A DNA stretch of 64,000 nt from Sialis fuliginosa (Eukaryota; Arthropoda; Insecta; Megaloptera; Sialidae), in the NCBI GenBank assembly GCA_961205875.1, contig OY540810.1, forward strand, positions 8,742,001 to 8,806,000. Direction: 5' to 3'. Below are positions 24,871 through 36,800 of this stretch, piece by piece. Both the position numbers and the translations under genes were made by a program. Numbering within the stretch: position 1 is the stretch's first letter; each line of letters starts with the position of its first letter. The notes below the pieces were generated by a model that did no database searches, was not told the DNA's origin, and saw nothing but the letters and a program-made list of their open reading frames with translations.

Positions 24871-25944
24871 CTGCTGTATATGCATGCCAGAAATTATTTC
24901 TACCTAAATAAAATGAATCTTTTTGATTTACATCAACAATTTTAATAAAATTTTATAAAACAGGTATAATATAAACATTACAGTTTATAGTTTTAATTAC
25001 TAAAAAACTTATTTTAAACACAAATAAATTCTGTACTAAAATGATAAAAATAACTAACACAGAAAAAACGACTAATTACGTAATTAATAACAAATTTTAA
25101 TTTAAAACTTTATTGCCATTTTTTTAACTGTATTCAAGGTTGATTATACCGTTTCTATATTTATGTTGTAGGTATACATACAAATATACAGGGATTTAAT
25201 TTTGAAAAACATATTTAATAATGCTATAAATAAACTTAACACATTTGTTACCCGTGTCCCAAAAATATAATTTATTTTTTTCAAATTTTATCGTGAATTT
25301 ATGTCATATAATACAGTGGCGAGCTAAGAAAAGTTGGTATGATAGTTATACACCCCCATAATTTAATAACATTTTTTTTCGTTCTCAGTTCAATATTTGT
25401 ATCTCCCAAAACTAACTTTTGCGCCACTCTGGTAGTTTAAAAGACCTTTTTCTCGTTTTTAGTTTTGAGTTTTTTTTTGTTTTAATGTCCTCGACAACTC
25501 CTGAAAGTTTGTCGGTATATGTTTACGGAACACTATATATCTATAATTTCAAATGCTTTTATTAAATCTATTTTAATTATGTTATAATAATAATTATCCT
25601 GATATAAAAAATAATATTTTCTAAACGTGTCCAAATTTTGGGCAGACAAATTGTTAATATTTATATAAAAGTAAACAAGGTGTTTATATGACAGAGTAAA
25701 TTTATAAAAATATAAATATACTTAACTATTTTTATCAATTTTCTATGCAAATATCTATTACGTAGGTATATATAAATTATAAGACAATCAAAACAATTTT
25801 TTATTATAATATATATGTATATATCTATTATCAACCAGTAAATAACTTGTTTATTTCAAAAGAGCACTGGATAGTAATAGAGGCTCCCTAAAAAATATTG
25901 TGATTGGAGAATATTATAACAATTTAGTAATTTTCAAAAGTGTA
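24871..25944. other. Intergenic DNA upstream of MOCOS
   Basis: A/T-rich. Contains the CCTCGACAACTCCTGAAAG repeat phrase near 25488 and otherwise nothing recognized. It should include the MOCOS promoter. Confidence 0.5.
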
Positions 25945-25950
25945 TCAGTA
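25945..25950 (+). promoter_or_regulatory. Possible initiator of MOCOS
   Basis: TCAGTA matches the arthropod initiator consensus and lies about 20 bases before the MOCOS start codon. An ATTGG box (inverted CCAAT) lies roughly 30-40 bases further upstream. No good TATA box is seen. This is a weak, position-based call. Confidence 0.25.
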
Positions 25951-25966
25951 TTAGGAAACCAGAATT

Positions 25967-28900
25967 ATGGAAGAATTTTTACAATTTCGAAAAATATATA
26001 ATGAAGAACAGGAAAAAATTATAAAAGAAGAATTCTCAAGACTAGAAGGTAATATTGTGCAAATGTTTGGTTATGTATACATTTTTGTATTTTAATGTCT
26101 TCGATAATTATTTTTTAGTAAAATAATTCAAATTTGCGTATTGATATTTCCCTGTAGAATATTAAAAAATAATTACATACTTTATTTATTATTGTTTTTT
26201 AATATTGACATCAAATCTTTAATCACCAAGAAGTTGGCTAAACTGTTTAGTAGTGACAAAAAACCAGTAACCCCAAACATTTTATATTAATATCAATAAA
26301 ATAAAATACTGATATGAAATTTCAATTTAATTTTTTTAGGACAATGTTACTTAGAACACGCCGGTTCATCTTTATATTCTGAAAAACAAATAGAAAATGT
26401 TTTTAATGAATTAAAACATAACGTGTATGGAAATCCTCATTCGTTAAGTGCTTCTAGTAAACTATCCGAAGACACTGTTGATCAAATAAGATTCAGGTAT
26501 AAAATAATTACAGAAATTTTAATGATAATATTTAGATAAATTTTAATAATATTTGTTTCAGAGTTTTAGAGCACTTTAACGCATCCTCGGAAGAGTACAG
26601 TGTTATTTTTACTTCTGGTACAACAGGTGGTTTAAAACTAGTCGGAGAACAATTTAACTATGCAGGAAATACTCCCGATGAAAATAAAGAGTATGGAACA
26701 TTTATTTATCCCCAAGACAACCATACATCTGTTCTCGGTATGAGAGAATATGCAAAAAACATTGAAATAATAGAATTTCATTCACTGATTAATATTTTCA
26801 AAAATGAAAAATATTCTACCAATAGCATTCATAATAACGGTGAATGTACAGATGAAGAAACATACACAAATTCGTTATTTATTTATCCTGCCCAATGTAA
26901 CTTCGCTGGTACAAAGTATCCTTTATCGTGGATAGATCGCGTTCACGATGGTATTCTAAACGACCACATTCCAAAGAGAAAGACTAAAACAAAATGGTAC
27001 TGCATGATAGACGCAGCCAGTTATGTTTCAACAAATAAAATAGATCTGTCTGTGTACAAACCAGACTTTGTAGCATTTTCATTTTATAAAATATTTGGAT
27101 ATCCAACTGGTTTAGGTGCATTATTAATTAAAAATGAAAGTGCTAATGTTTTAGAGAAAATTTATTTTGGAGGAGGAACAGTTCAGATTGCACTCAGTAC
27201 AATTAAATTCCATGTTTTGAGAAATGATTTACATGAAAGGTACTAACGTTACTGATTTCATCTACTGAATGATAAATGTTATTTTTTTGAATCATTTTCA
27301 GATTAGAAGATGGTACTATACCATTTTTAGCTATAGCTGCTTTGAAGCATGGTTTCGATACATTGTCTAGAATAGGAATCACAATGGACCAAATTTCCGA
27401 GCATGTTTTTCAACTTGGACGTTACATCCACCATAACTTATTAACAATGCATCATTCAAATGGAAATCCAGTTGCACAATTATATACTGATTCTGACTTT
27501 GAAAATAGAAAAATCCAAGGAGGAATTCTAAATTTGAATTTCAAACGTGATAACGGTGATTTTGTAACTTTTACTGAGGTATTATATCATTTATTTAATT
27601 TATGTACATCTCATAATAATCAAAGATTTTTTATGAAAAGCTGAAAACAAATTAGCGAAATTTTGTTCGTTATTGATATATACCAATAAATTAATATTTC
27701 TATATTCAATATAACTAACAGATAATATGTTATATATGTATATAGATAATATGTACTAGTATTACAGTAAAGTGACTGTCATTTTGGCTAAATTGAAAAA
27801 AAATCAACACAAGTGTCACCACATATCACATTAGATATTATTTCATTAAATAAAGCTCAAAAAAATATTAAAAGTGATAAAAAAAATATTAAAAGTGATA
27901 AAAAAACTTTTAAAAATATAATTTCTTCGTCCTATTGTAAAATTTGATACATGCCTTTTATTTGGTCTTAATTTCACACCATCTATATGATGTTAAAAAA
28001 CAAATATAAGAGACAACATTAATTTTTCATAGGCTTTTAATATACTGTATTAATATCTTTATTTTCAGGCTCTACATTACGCAAATTTATACAACATTCA
28101 CATTCGTACTGGCTGCTTTTGTAATCCAGGGGCATGTCAGAGACACTTGAAATTAACAAACAGCGATTGTCAAAAACACTTTGAGGTAAATTAGACAATA
28201 TGAACTTTTGTATTTGTAAATTTAATTTTAAAAATAATTTCAGGCAGGGCATATTTGCGGGGATCAACATCACGTTGTAGATGGAGTTCCAACTGGTGCA
28301 GTTCGTTTGTCTTTCGGATATATGACAACTAAAAAAGATATGGATACATTCTTAGAAATGATAAGGGAATGTTTTGTAACAAAACCTGTTGTTGTTAAAT
28401 ATCCCAATGACTGGGATCAAATAAAAAGTTCATTTATAATGAACCACTTAAAAGAACATCAAACTTGTGCAAAACCAAAACCTGAAGTACATAATACGAA
28501 AACACAAAATATATTACAATGTCCAGTGTCTTTTGTGAAAAATAAAAATGAAGTTAATAGTTCGAGAAATGAAAATGATGACAATGGCTATGATGGAAAA
28601 GAATTAGAACTGAAAAAAGTTTTCATTTATCCGATAAAATCTTGTGGATACTTTTCTATAAATGGTAAATGGGATATCGTAAACACTGGATTGCGTTATG
28701 ACAGACATTGGATGATAACAAATTCAAATGGAGTTTGCTTGACTCAAAAACATGACCCGAAAATGTGTTTAATAAAACCGCACATTCAATTAGAAGAAGG
28801 AGTAATGCAACTTACATATCCAGGTATTTTTTATGTACTAACATAGTATTTTTTATTCATTGTGAATAAATCAACATTATTAATTAAGACAAACGATATC

Positions 28901-30577
28901 AGACTATATACTTTATCAGCAAAGATTGAAAATCATTTATTTATCTTCAGTTACGGAATCAGAATTTTTTTCTGAACAGTGTCAAAAAAGAACAGATATG
29001 TTTATGTCCGGTATTATAAAGGAGCTAGCAAAACTTGCTAGCTAGCAAGCACTTTCAAATGAGGTTTCTAACCTATTAGTTTCATGAAATGTATGTAAAC
29101 ACCAATGGTATTAAAACAGTGGTGATATTATGAAAATTATTTTGTACGGTCAAAGTCGCCAATTGTATTACAATACATTGAAGAATCACTGCTCTAAATT
29201 TCATAGCTAATCCATAGATACTATCACAGAATTAATACCCCATTTGAAAGTACTTGCTAGCTACCAAATTTGCTAGCTCCTTTATAATACCGGACATTAA
29301 ATTAGCTTTTTGCCAAAAAAGAGCATCATTACCTAATTTTAATACAATAAGTAATGACCCTCCCTGTATTTATGAAACTAAATCATTAATTTGACTTACT
29401 GAATTACTCAAATAATACAAATTTATTTTCAGACATTCCAAGTATTAACATTCCATTAAATATAAATAATGTAAATAAAAAAGAGGTCAATTTATGTCAA
29501 AGTAAAATTTGTCGAGATCCTGTATCTGGAATAGATTGTGGAGATGATGTAATGCATTGGCTTGAAAGTGCCTTAGGTAAATCAGGGTTACGTCTTGTAC
29601 AACAAAGTGACCATAACGGGAGAATCAGACGAAACAAAAATGGTACGTTAAATTATAAATTGTGTGATTATTTATCGATTTAATGTCCAAAATTATTATT
29701 TGATAGTAAATATCATTATTTAAAGGATCAATATTTATATTATTTATGTATATTTTAAATTATGATAAGACATATTATTTATAGCTAAAATTAAATTATG
29801 TTATTCTAACAAATCTTATCTTTAATTAAATATATTACTTTTTCAGAATCTGAAAATATAGAACTATCATTATCAAATGAAGCACAGTTTTTATTGATAA
29901 ATACTCGTAGTATAGAGTGGTTAGCAAAATGTATAACAGATCCTGATATAAAAATAACAATTCCTAATTTATGTAAACGGTTTAGAGCAAATTTCATAAT
30001 AAAAGGATCTGAAGAATTTGAAGAACATAATTATAAACATATTAAAATTGGCGATACAGTTTTTGAGGTATAGAAAATTATATTACAAATCATTCAATAT
30101 ATAAACTAGTACAATTAAAATTAAAAATTTGATTGTGGCTATATTAACTCTTTAACTACGAGTAACAATAAAATTATTAAGAAGCAATCCGTGCATCACA
30201 GTTTATCTTAAAAATGCTTTACGATGATAGATGTATTATGTAATATAAAATTTACATGTTGTCCATTTCATCGCCTATTAATGACATCTGTAGTTAAAGG
30301 GTTATAAGCCAGTTTGATTTTTAATAGGAAAATTCATTTAATTAATTTATAATTTTAATTTAATAAAAGTGATTATTCATTTTAGTGTATAGGGCCATGC
30401 ACACGTTGTCAAATGATTTGCATTGATCAAATGACTGGTGAAAAAACTAAAGAACCATTACGAACGTTAGCAGCAAATTCAAATGGAAAATTACAATTCG
30501 GATTATATTTGAAACCTATTAATGAAAAAAACACAACTGTAATAACTATAGGTCAAGCTATTAAATTTTATAATTAA
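25967..30577 (+). CDS. MOCOS: Molybdenum cofactor sulfurase, complete, 9 exons, 837 aa
   Basis: Exons: 25967-26048, 26340-26496, 26562-27239, 27302-27578, 28069-28185, 28244-28823, 29433-29642, 29847-30067, 30386-30577. All introns are GT-AG and the reading frame stays open to TAA. The protein has the two-part MOCOS layout. A class V aminotransferase-like NifS domain (about residues 30-500) shows [24 protein letters not shown] (His134), [11 protein letters not shown] with the PLP lysine at Lys256, YFGGGTVQ, and [11 protein letters not shown] with Cys414/Cys416. A C-terminal MOSC module (about 557-837) shows [17 protein letters not shown] and [12 protein letters not shown]. Family knowledge: the N-terminal domain takes sulfur from L-cysteine as a persulfide (probably on Cys416, by position against plant ABA3) and the MOSC domain passes it to molybdenum cofactor, activating xanthine dehydrogenase and aldehyde oxidase. 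Length fits insect and human relatives. The start chosen is the only in-frame ATG upstream of the first domain in exon 1. A low-complexity Asn/Glu/Lys linker (about 515-557) joins the halves. Intron 6 carries a miniature transposon. Confidence 0.95.
29007..29295. mobile_element. Miniature inverted-repeat element in MOCOS intron 6
   Basis: A palindrome-ended element of about 290 bp. Its terminal inverted repeats start TGTCCGGTATTATAAAGG and are identical for about 27 bp at both ends, followed by nested GCTAGC motifs. It is flanked by TTA on both sides, a 3 bp target duplication of the TWA type typical of PIF/Harbinger elements. It carries no coding sequence. A related copy with the same TTA flanks lies at 38095-38413, and a one-ended fragment lies near 17416. 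Element ends may be off by one or two bases. Confidence 0.75.
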
Positions 30578-30598
30578 CTGTAATTTTGACAAGTACTT

Positions 30599-30604
30599 AT
30601 TAAA
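30599..30604 (+). terminator. Candidate MOCOS polyadenylation signal
   Basis: ATTAAA, the commonest variant hexamer, lies 22 bases after the MOCOS stop codon. The next 100 bases are A/T rich and have no exact AATAAA. This would give a very short 3' UTR. Confidence 0.35.
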
Positions 30605-31349
30605 GAATATTTAGTAATCTAATATGTATCGTTTATTGTATAAATAATTATTAAAATTCATACCTGAACCAGTAAACTGTCGATATCATTATATACCACT
30701 ATTTATAATACGTTTTATTATTTATTGTTTACTGTTTACATAAATTAAAACTTAAAACAAAATAGAAACATGTTTTTAAATGAAAATCACAGGTAAATTT
30801 AAAAACAAGCCAACAAACATAAGTATGTGCAACCAATCCAATGCAACACAATGCAACTAGTGATAGTTTTTCTCGTTTTTCTTATGTTGAAGTTTTTATT
30901 TAATAATGGTAATTCCCCCATATTCAAATATTGCGTTAATCACCGTTAATTTCATCATGTTATTCCGGTCTGTAATTGTTATTACATAATAATATATCGT
31001 TAATTAAAACGAGTGAGAAGTTAGTTTTATTTATAAACATTTAAATAAATTATATACCTCCTGCGCGTAATATAATTATTTTTTATAAAATTACATCAAC
31101 ATATAAAGCAAGCATATAAACGATGAAATAAATTTAATTGTAGTTTTATAATTATGTATGTATTTCATCGAATTTAAACGTAAATAGAATAATATATTAA
31201 TTATAAAATAAACTACAAAAAATTAAATGATGTGCCCACAGAAAAGGTTAAAGATACGGCACTGGAAACACACGTGTTTATCAGATGTCAATATACCTAT
31301 GTAATTTTTTATTAAAATAATAACTGATAAAACATCTATCTATAAGAAC

Positions 31350-32448
31350 ATGAACTATTTTAATTACAGTTCAGTGAGTTCAGTCTTATGTTGCTTACTG
31401 AAAAACAATATTGAGAAGACTAAAATTTTATTTAGAAGAATGTCTTCCATTCAAAAATCTGAATTTATAGTTTATCATTCTTTAGAATCTGTGATAAATT
31501 ATTTAAAAAGAGAAGAGGTGCGTATAATGACCTTAATCATCGTTTTTGGTAAGAAATACATGAGCACTTTGTTTTTCAGTATGCTCATCTCCCTGCCGTA
31601 AAAGAACTGCTGGATATTTTTCACAAAGAAGTTCAGAATGATTTAAAGATAGTAAATAATAATAAAAAGTATCCGTTTATAGTTGTAGAAGGATTGGATG
31701 CTTCAGGTATTTTATTTCTTTCTAATATACAATTAATTATAAATGAAATGATAAATATCGCTGATTGTTGCAGGTAAAACGACAGCAACTACAAATCTTG
31801 CTAAATTATTAAATGCTGAGTTACGTTTTACATCTCCAAAGTGTATTAATCATTTACGATCATGTTTCGAAAACACAGTACAGTTAAGAAGTGCATTTTA
31901 TTGTATCGGAAATTATATAGAAGTACATAAAATAAGCAAAATACTTCAGCATAAACCCGTGGTTTTAGACAGGTATATTTTAAAATAAAGAATATTATAA
32001 GTCTTAACACAGTTCTAATTTGTAAAAATACATTTTAGATTTTGGCATTCAACTACAGCGTATGCATTAGCTCAAAATATACATAATAATACAGTAGTAT
32101 CATTACCTGAAGAAAATGACCCTATATATGAGTGGCCTAATGATTTATTAACACCTGATATCATTATGTTTCTCAATGTTAGTGAAGAAGAAAGACTTCG
32201 ACGTATTGCTAACAGAGACCAGTGTACTAAACAAGAAGGATTGTTAAAAACGAATGACGAATTTAGAAAAAAGTATGTTTGAAAATATATAAAATTTGTT
32301 TATAATAAACGAATATTTTTGTTATATTTTCAGCGTGTTGGAAGCATACAAAAGAATGAGAAACCCAACTATAAAGTATGTAAATGCAGATCTATCAAAA
32401 GAAAAAGTGTTAAAAGAGCTGGAATCAAAAGTAATACATTTATTTTAA
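31350..32448 (+). CDS. CMPK2: CMPK2-type thymidylate/UMP-CMP kinase, complete, 5 exons, 280 aa
   Basis: Exons: 31350-31517, 31580-31706, 31774-31972, 32039-32272, 32334-32448. All introns are short (about 60-67 bp), GT-AG and in frame. The protein is a thymidylate-kinase-family P-loop enzyme. The phosphate-binding loop GLDASGKTT spans residues 94-102, followed by LDRFWHST around Asp164-Arg165 and a lid segment with RDQCTKQEG. The run PFIVVEGLDASGKTT plus WHSTTAYALA and the DPIYEWPNDL motif point to the mitochondrial UMP-CMP kinase 2 branch rather than ordinary cytosolic TMP kinase. The expected role is phosphorylation of (d)UMP/(d)CMP/dTMP for mitochondrial DNA synthesis. The N-terminus (first ~33 residues, few acids, several K/R, hydrophobic patches) is compatible with a mitochondrial presequence, but this is inference. 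A later ATG at 31440 could serve as an alternative start. It lies about 770 bp after MOCOS on the same strand, with no sign of co-transcription. Confidence 0.9.
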
Positions 32449-32533
32449 TGAAATGTTTTTTTAGTTATAAGTAAAAGGTTTTAGTATTTATGCTTTTATA
32501 AGGTGTGGGAGGAGCTGGTTTACAGAGTTTAAA

Positions 32534-32539
32534 AATAAA
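32534..32539 (+). terminator. Candidate polyadenylation signal of the CMPK2-like gene
   Basis: AATAAA lies 86 bases after the stop codon, followed by a T-rich stretch. It is the first exact hexamer downstream of the gene. Confidence 0.5.
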
Positions 32540-32779
32540 GTCTATTTTTCAAATTAACTTTTTCCAAACTTAGCGTAAATTTGCCGTGGTAAAAATGTGC
32601 AGCCTCTTATTCTTGACTTAACCAAAAGTAGTAAAGTTGATGGACTATGAAAAATAGAAATATGTATGAAAATGTAAAAATTATGAGACTAATTATGATT
32701 TTTACAAACAAATCCAATTTATTCTTGCAAAACAAATATTGAAATTACTTTTTTTTTAATGTTTATAGTTCATCTAGGT

Positions 32780-32967
32780 CAGAGCTTCTTAAAGTGGTGG
32801 GCCACAGTCCCCTAGAGAGCCGTGGCCTTCCCACAAGGGAGCTGTGAAGAACCGCAAAAACTTTATATAGTTGTACAGGAATGAACATGAAACAAAGAAA
32901 TTTTATTTAACCTACCTAGATTTAAGTCGCAGGGGAGCTGCGACATCAAAAAGTTTAAGAAGCACTG
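32780..32967. mobile_element. hAT-type miniature element with exact 8 bp target duplication
   Basis: The 188 bp element begins CAGAGCTTCTTAAA and ends TTTAAGAAGCACTG, imperfect inverted ends of hAT style. It is flanked on both sides by ATCTAGGT (32772-32779 and 32968-32975). It is non-coding and sits in the intergenic gap, possibly within a 3' UTR. Confidence 0.85.
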
Positions 32968-33301
32968 ATCTAGGTGAGTTGGTAATAATTTTACAAAAAA
33001 ATCAGTTGATCAATATTTTGTCCGTCATTTGAAAAATTATATATAGTAGGGATATTGTGGCACTCCAAAACCAAAACTATCTGATATCTAAAATGATTCT
33101 GACCTCCGAAACTGTAATCACAAATAATTTAGATATTTACCTCCAAAACTAAAACCACATTCAAAATAATTATTTCTATTACTTTGTAGTAACTACAAAA
33201 ATACTACTATCGATCAAAGTAAAAAAATTGTAAACCAGGCCCCTCCTTTAAATGGTTATTGATTATATAAAATAAAATAATTGTCTCTCTTTATAATAAT
33301 A

Positions 33302-33307
33302 TTTATT
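33302..33307 (-). terminator. Possible distal polyadenylation signal of the fasciclin gene
   Basis: AATAAA on the minus strand lies about 500 bases beyond the stop codon. I saw no clean hexamer closer. If used, the 3' UTR would be about 0.5 kb. Confidence 0.3.
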
Positions 33308-33812
33308 CAAATAAAAAAATAATACAATGAATATTTTATAATATTATTTATCACTCATGTTTGGTGTGGATATATTAAACCATACATATAAGGAACATCA
33401 ACAAGTTTTATAAAACAATAACAATATAACTGAACTTTTTCTAAATATGATTCACAATGTTATTGTTATAATGTTGAAATACACACCAAAAATTCATAAG
33501 CATTTCACTGTGCATCATATTTAGAAATAATATAAAGTAAATTTACAGAAATATTTCCATAACTAATTACCTTATAGTAAATATACACAATATTACAAAA
33601 AAATCACTTAAAAAACAATTCGTTTTAAAAATATAATTTTTAAGGGATTAAGTATATTGTTTATAAATTTTAAAATCAGTACAAAATTTGATAACAACTA
33701 ATATTTATATATAGATAAAATAAAATCTTACAAATAATGTAATTTTTCATAAATAATTAAAAGTACGTGAAAACTACTGTATGTTTCGTCACTAATATAA
33801 ACTCTTAACAAT

Positions 33813-36800
33813 TTACAAATCAAACAACAAGAAACTTAAATCCCCTAAAGGATAATTTCTATGTGACGGTGGAAAAATAACCTTATTTACACTATGAATA
33901 ATACCATTTGTAGCTACCCTATCACACTGTGTAACGACTGCATCTTCAAACTTCATTCTGTGTTGAATATCGTATCCTGGTTGTACAGAGTACCTAGATA
34001 ATGTTTTTACATGTTCGTTGAATGGGAACGATTGTGGACGAATTCCAGAACAACATAACACATCTAGAAAAAATATTACCATTTTAGTTATATACAATTT
34101 TTTGTATTTTGATTTGAGTTCATTTAAAAACTAAGGGGCTGGATACATCAAAGGAAATCAAAGAAATCAATTTTCCCAAAAAATATAATAATTCATCAAA
34201 TCACTTATTAATAACAGCCGTATCTCGCAAAAGTTTTCTTTCTGTGAAAATTTGTAAAATTTGATATTTAACGAACCGATTTCAAATTACAAGAGACCAA
34301 CAAAAAGTCTAGAGGGCAGAGAAAATATCTCAAAGAAAAAATTATTTTGTCATACTATATGCTGTTTTCTCAAATTATGTTTTACAAATCGGTGCCAATG
34401 TTAAATAAATAAAATGACATACAGGTTTTTTTAAGAACCATAGTTTTTTTTAATCATTAAAAACTTTCCCAAAAAAGTGGAAGCTAAAATTCAATTACCC
34501 ATATTTTTTTAAAAATGTAAATTTTGAAAATCACCTACAATAAAGATTAGTTTTATTCATGTACTTTAAGAGATTTTTTTTAACACTATACAATCCTGTT
34601 TTGAAAAAATTATTATAAATTTTTAAACACAAAAAAAAAACATGAAAAACCTCTTAAATAAGAAAAATTATTATACCTGGAATAACATGTCGTCTCAAAA
34701 TTTCATCAGCCTTTGTTTTATCTTTCAGCAAAGTATTCAATTGTTCTTCTGACAAAGTATCCAAAGCATCATTAGTTGGAGCTAAAATGGTATATTCTTT
34801 TCCTGGACTCTGTAATTCTTTCTCTAGTTCTGTACCATTCAACAGTTTTTTTAACGAACTATAAGCGTCATTTTTATAGATCATTTCTAATAATGTATCT
34901 GTAGGGGGTGTCAAGACTTTATTGACTTGATGTAAGACAGTTCCACAAGCTTGTTCGTCAAAATTGATTAATCGTGCACAGTTTATTGTTGCTCTGTTGA
35001 ATACGTTCTTAAACAATGGTAGCTATAAGAAAAAACAATTGTTATAATAACTTAACGTTCAATAAATCAAATGAAAATAGAGACTACTTATATTTACTTA
35101 CAGTCGAGTATAGATTAACTCTCAATTTTTTATCTTCAACGGCTGTTTTTAACATTTCATCATTAAAGTCGCAAGATTTTCTTTGTCCGTCAACAACGTG
35201 ATACATAACAAATTCTTTTAGCTTTTGTTTATTGTCTTTCATTTTCTCAATTTCATCTACTGCATTTTCAATAGCTTCATCGGTAGGAATGAAAAGAGTA
35301 GCGTTTGTCAAGCTGTTGATCATTTCAGATAAACCAGCTTCATTTATCAGTTCATGGAACTTTGTTAAATTTTCTTTTCGCATTATTTCGTTCGTATCTA
35401 ATCCTAGAATATTATAATAAATAAATATTATAAAGTTTTAAAATTTTTTAATTAAGCGTTTAAACCAGGCACCAAGTATTTTGGAGTAGAATGGAGTTGA
35501 AAAAATTCAGACTGAATGATTCTTTAGAGTATCACTAAGAAATTCTGAATTTTCCCCCCTCTGACGAGGTCGGCGTTAGGAAAAGGACAAAAATCAGTTT
35601 TTTCTAATTTCTCGATTTTCTACAAAAAAGGTTCTATACATATTTTTTCAGATTCATACTTCACGGAATAATGACCATCATTTATTCTCTTTTCAATTAC
35701 AATAAATTCAGAAGGTCATTTTTTGATGAAATACAAACTGGTGAAAAATATGTATAGAATCTGTTTATTGAGAATTTAATTAACTTTAATTTAATACATA
35801 TTTATTTTTGTCATATAGTTGAAAGAAAACCAAAAAATCAGCAAAAATTTTTTTTTTTTTTTAATATATTTTTCTGACTTGACTCTTGGTCTTTTTTTAC
35901 AAATACTCAATTAAAAATTGAAATATTACCAGAATCCGGAAGTAAAATATTATCAATAATGTGGATAATTCCGTTTGTTGCAATGACATCTGGTTCAATG
36001 ACTTTAGCCGTATTATCAACTAACAGATTTCCATCATCATCTCTTCTTAAGAATAACATATTATCTTCAATATTACGTGTTGTGGCGTTCATGGTAATAG
36101 CGCCAGAGCAAATCGAGTGCGTCAAAATATGATGTCTGATAATATCTAAAAATAAATTTTGATTAATTGATTTGTTGTGAAACATTATTTTATATCTAAC
36201 TTACTTTTAGAACATGTATTTCCACGTTGCAATTTTTCACGTACATCTGGACCTAATTTTTCAAAAGCTGTGTTACTCGGAGCAAAGAACGTGAAGTGTT
36301 TATCAGAATCAAAAAGTGATCTCATATTAGAATTCTCGAGGACTGAAATAAATTCAAAAACAATTAGGATTATGCTATTATAATTTTTATTGTTTTTATA
36401 ACATACTTGATTTCAAAATAGAAAACTTGGGGCTTTCTTCGATAATGTCGAGTATTGATTGTCTGACTGGTGTCATGACACCTCCAATTACTTGTATGAC
36501 TCCGTTATTTGCCAGCTTGTCTTTTTTCAAAAGTGGAATACAATTAGCTGTCACCATTTCATCACTCAGAGGGATACGGAACATGCTGATACGAATTGAA
36601 CTGTTTTTGTTTTCACTGAAATTCAAATATAAAATAAGTTACATTATTTACAACTTTTTCATTTTCAAAGCGAAACTTCTTTAGCGAGACTAGTGAATTA
36701 AAATAACCTCAACACGTTTAAAAATAATATAACATGAAACGCTAAGGAGAGGGGGAAAGTGAAAGGTCTCTCATTACGAAATACCTATATTAGTTTTTGA

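Larger units (their letters stand above)
32449..33812. other. Convergent intergenic gap between the CMPK2-like and fasciclin genes
   Basis: About 1.36 kb between two stop codons that face each other. It holds both 3' UTRs, an hAT miniature element at 32780-32967, and otherwise A/T-rich sequence with no recognizable gene. Confidence 0.7.

Noticed and set aside
25315..25430. CAGTGGCGAGC...GCGCCACTCTG pair resembling a small hAT element
   Set aside because: No target duplication could be found.
28951..29055. Possible extra MOCOS exon after the acceptor at 28950
   Set aside because: The frame hits a stop inside the miniature element. Joining 28823 directly to 29433 keeps the frame and the conserved MOSC sequence. 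Kept only as a possible splice variant.
35232..35417. Plus-strand open frames opposite fasciclin exons (also near 36177-36684)
   Set aside because: They are antisense shadows of FAS1 coding exons; the minus-strand frame carries the conserved motifs.
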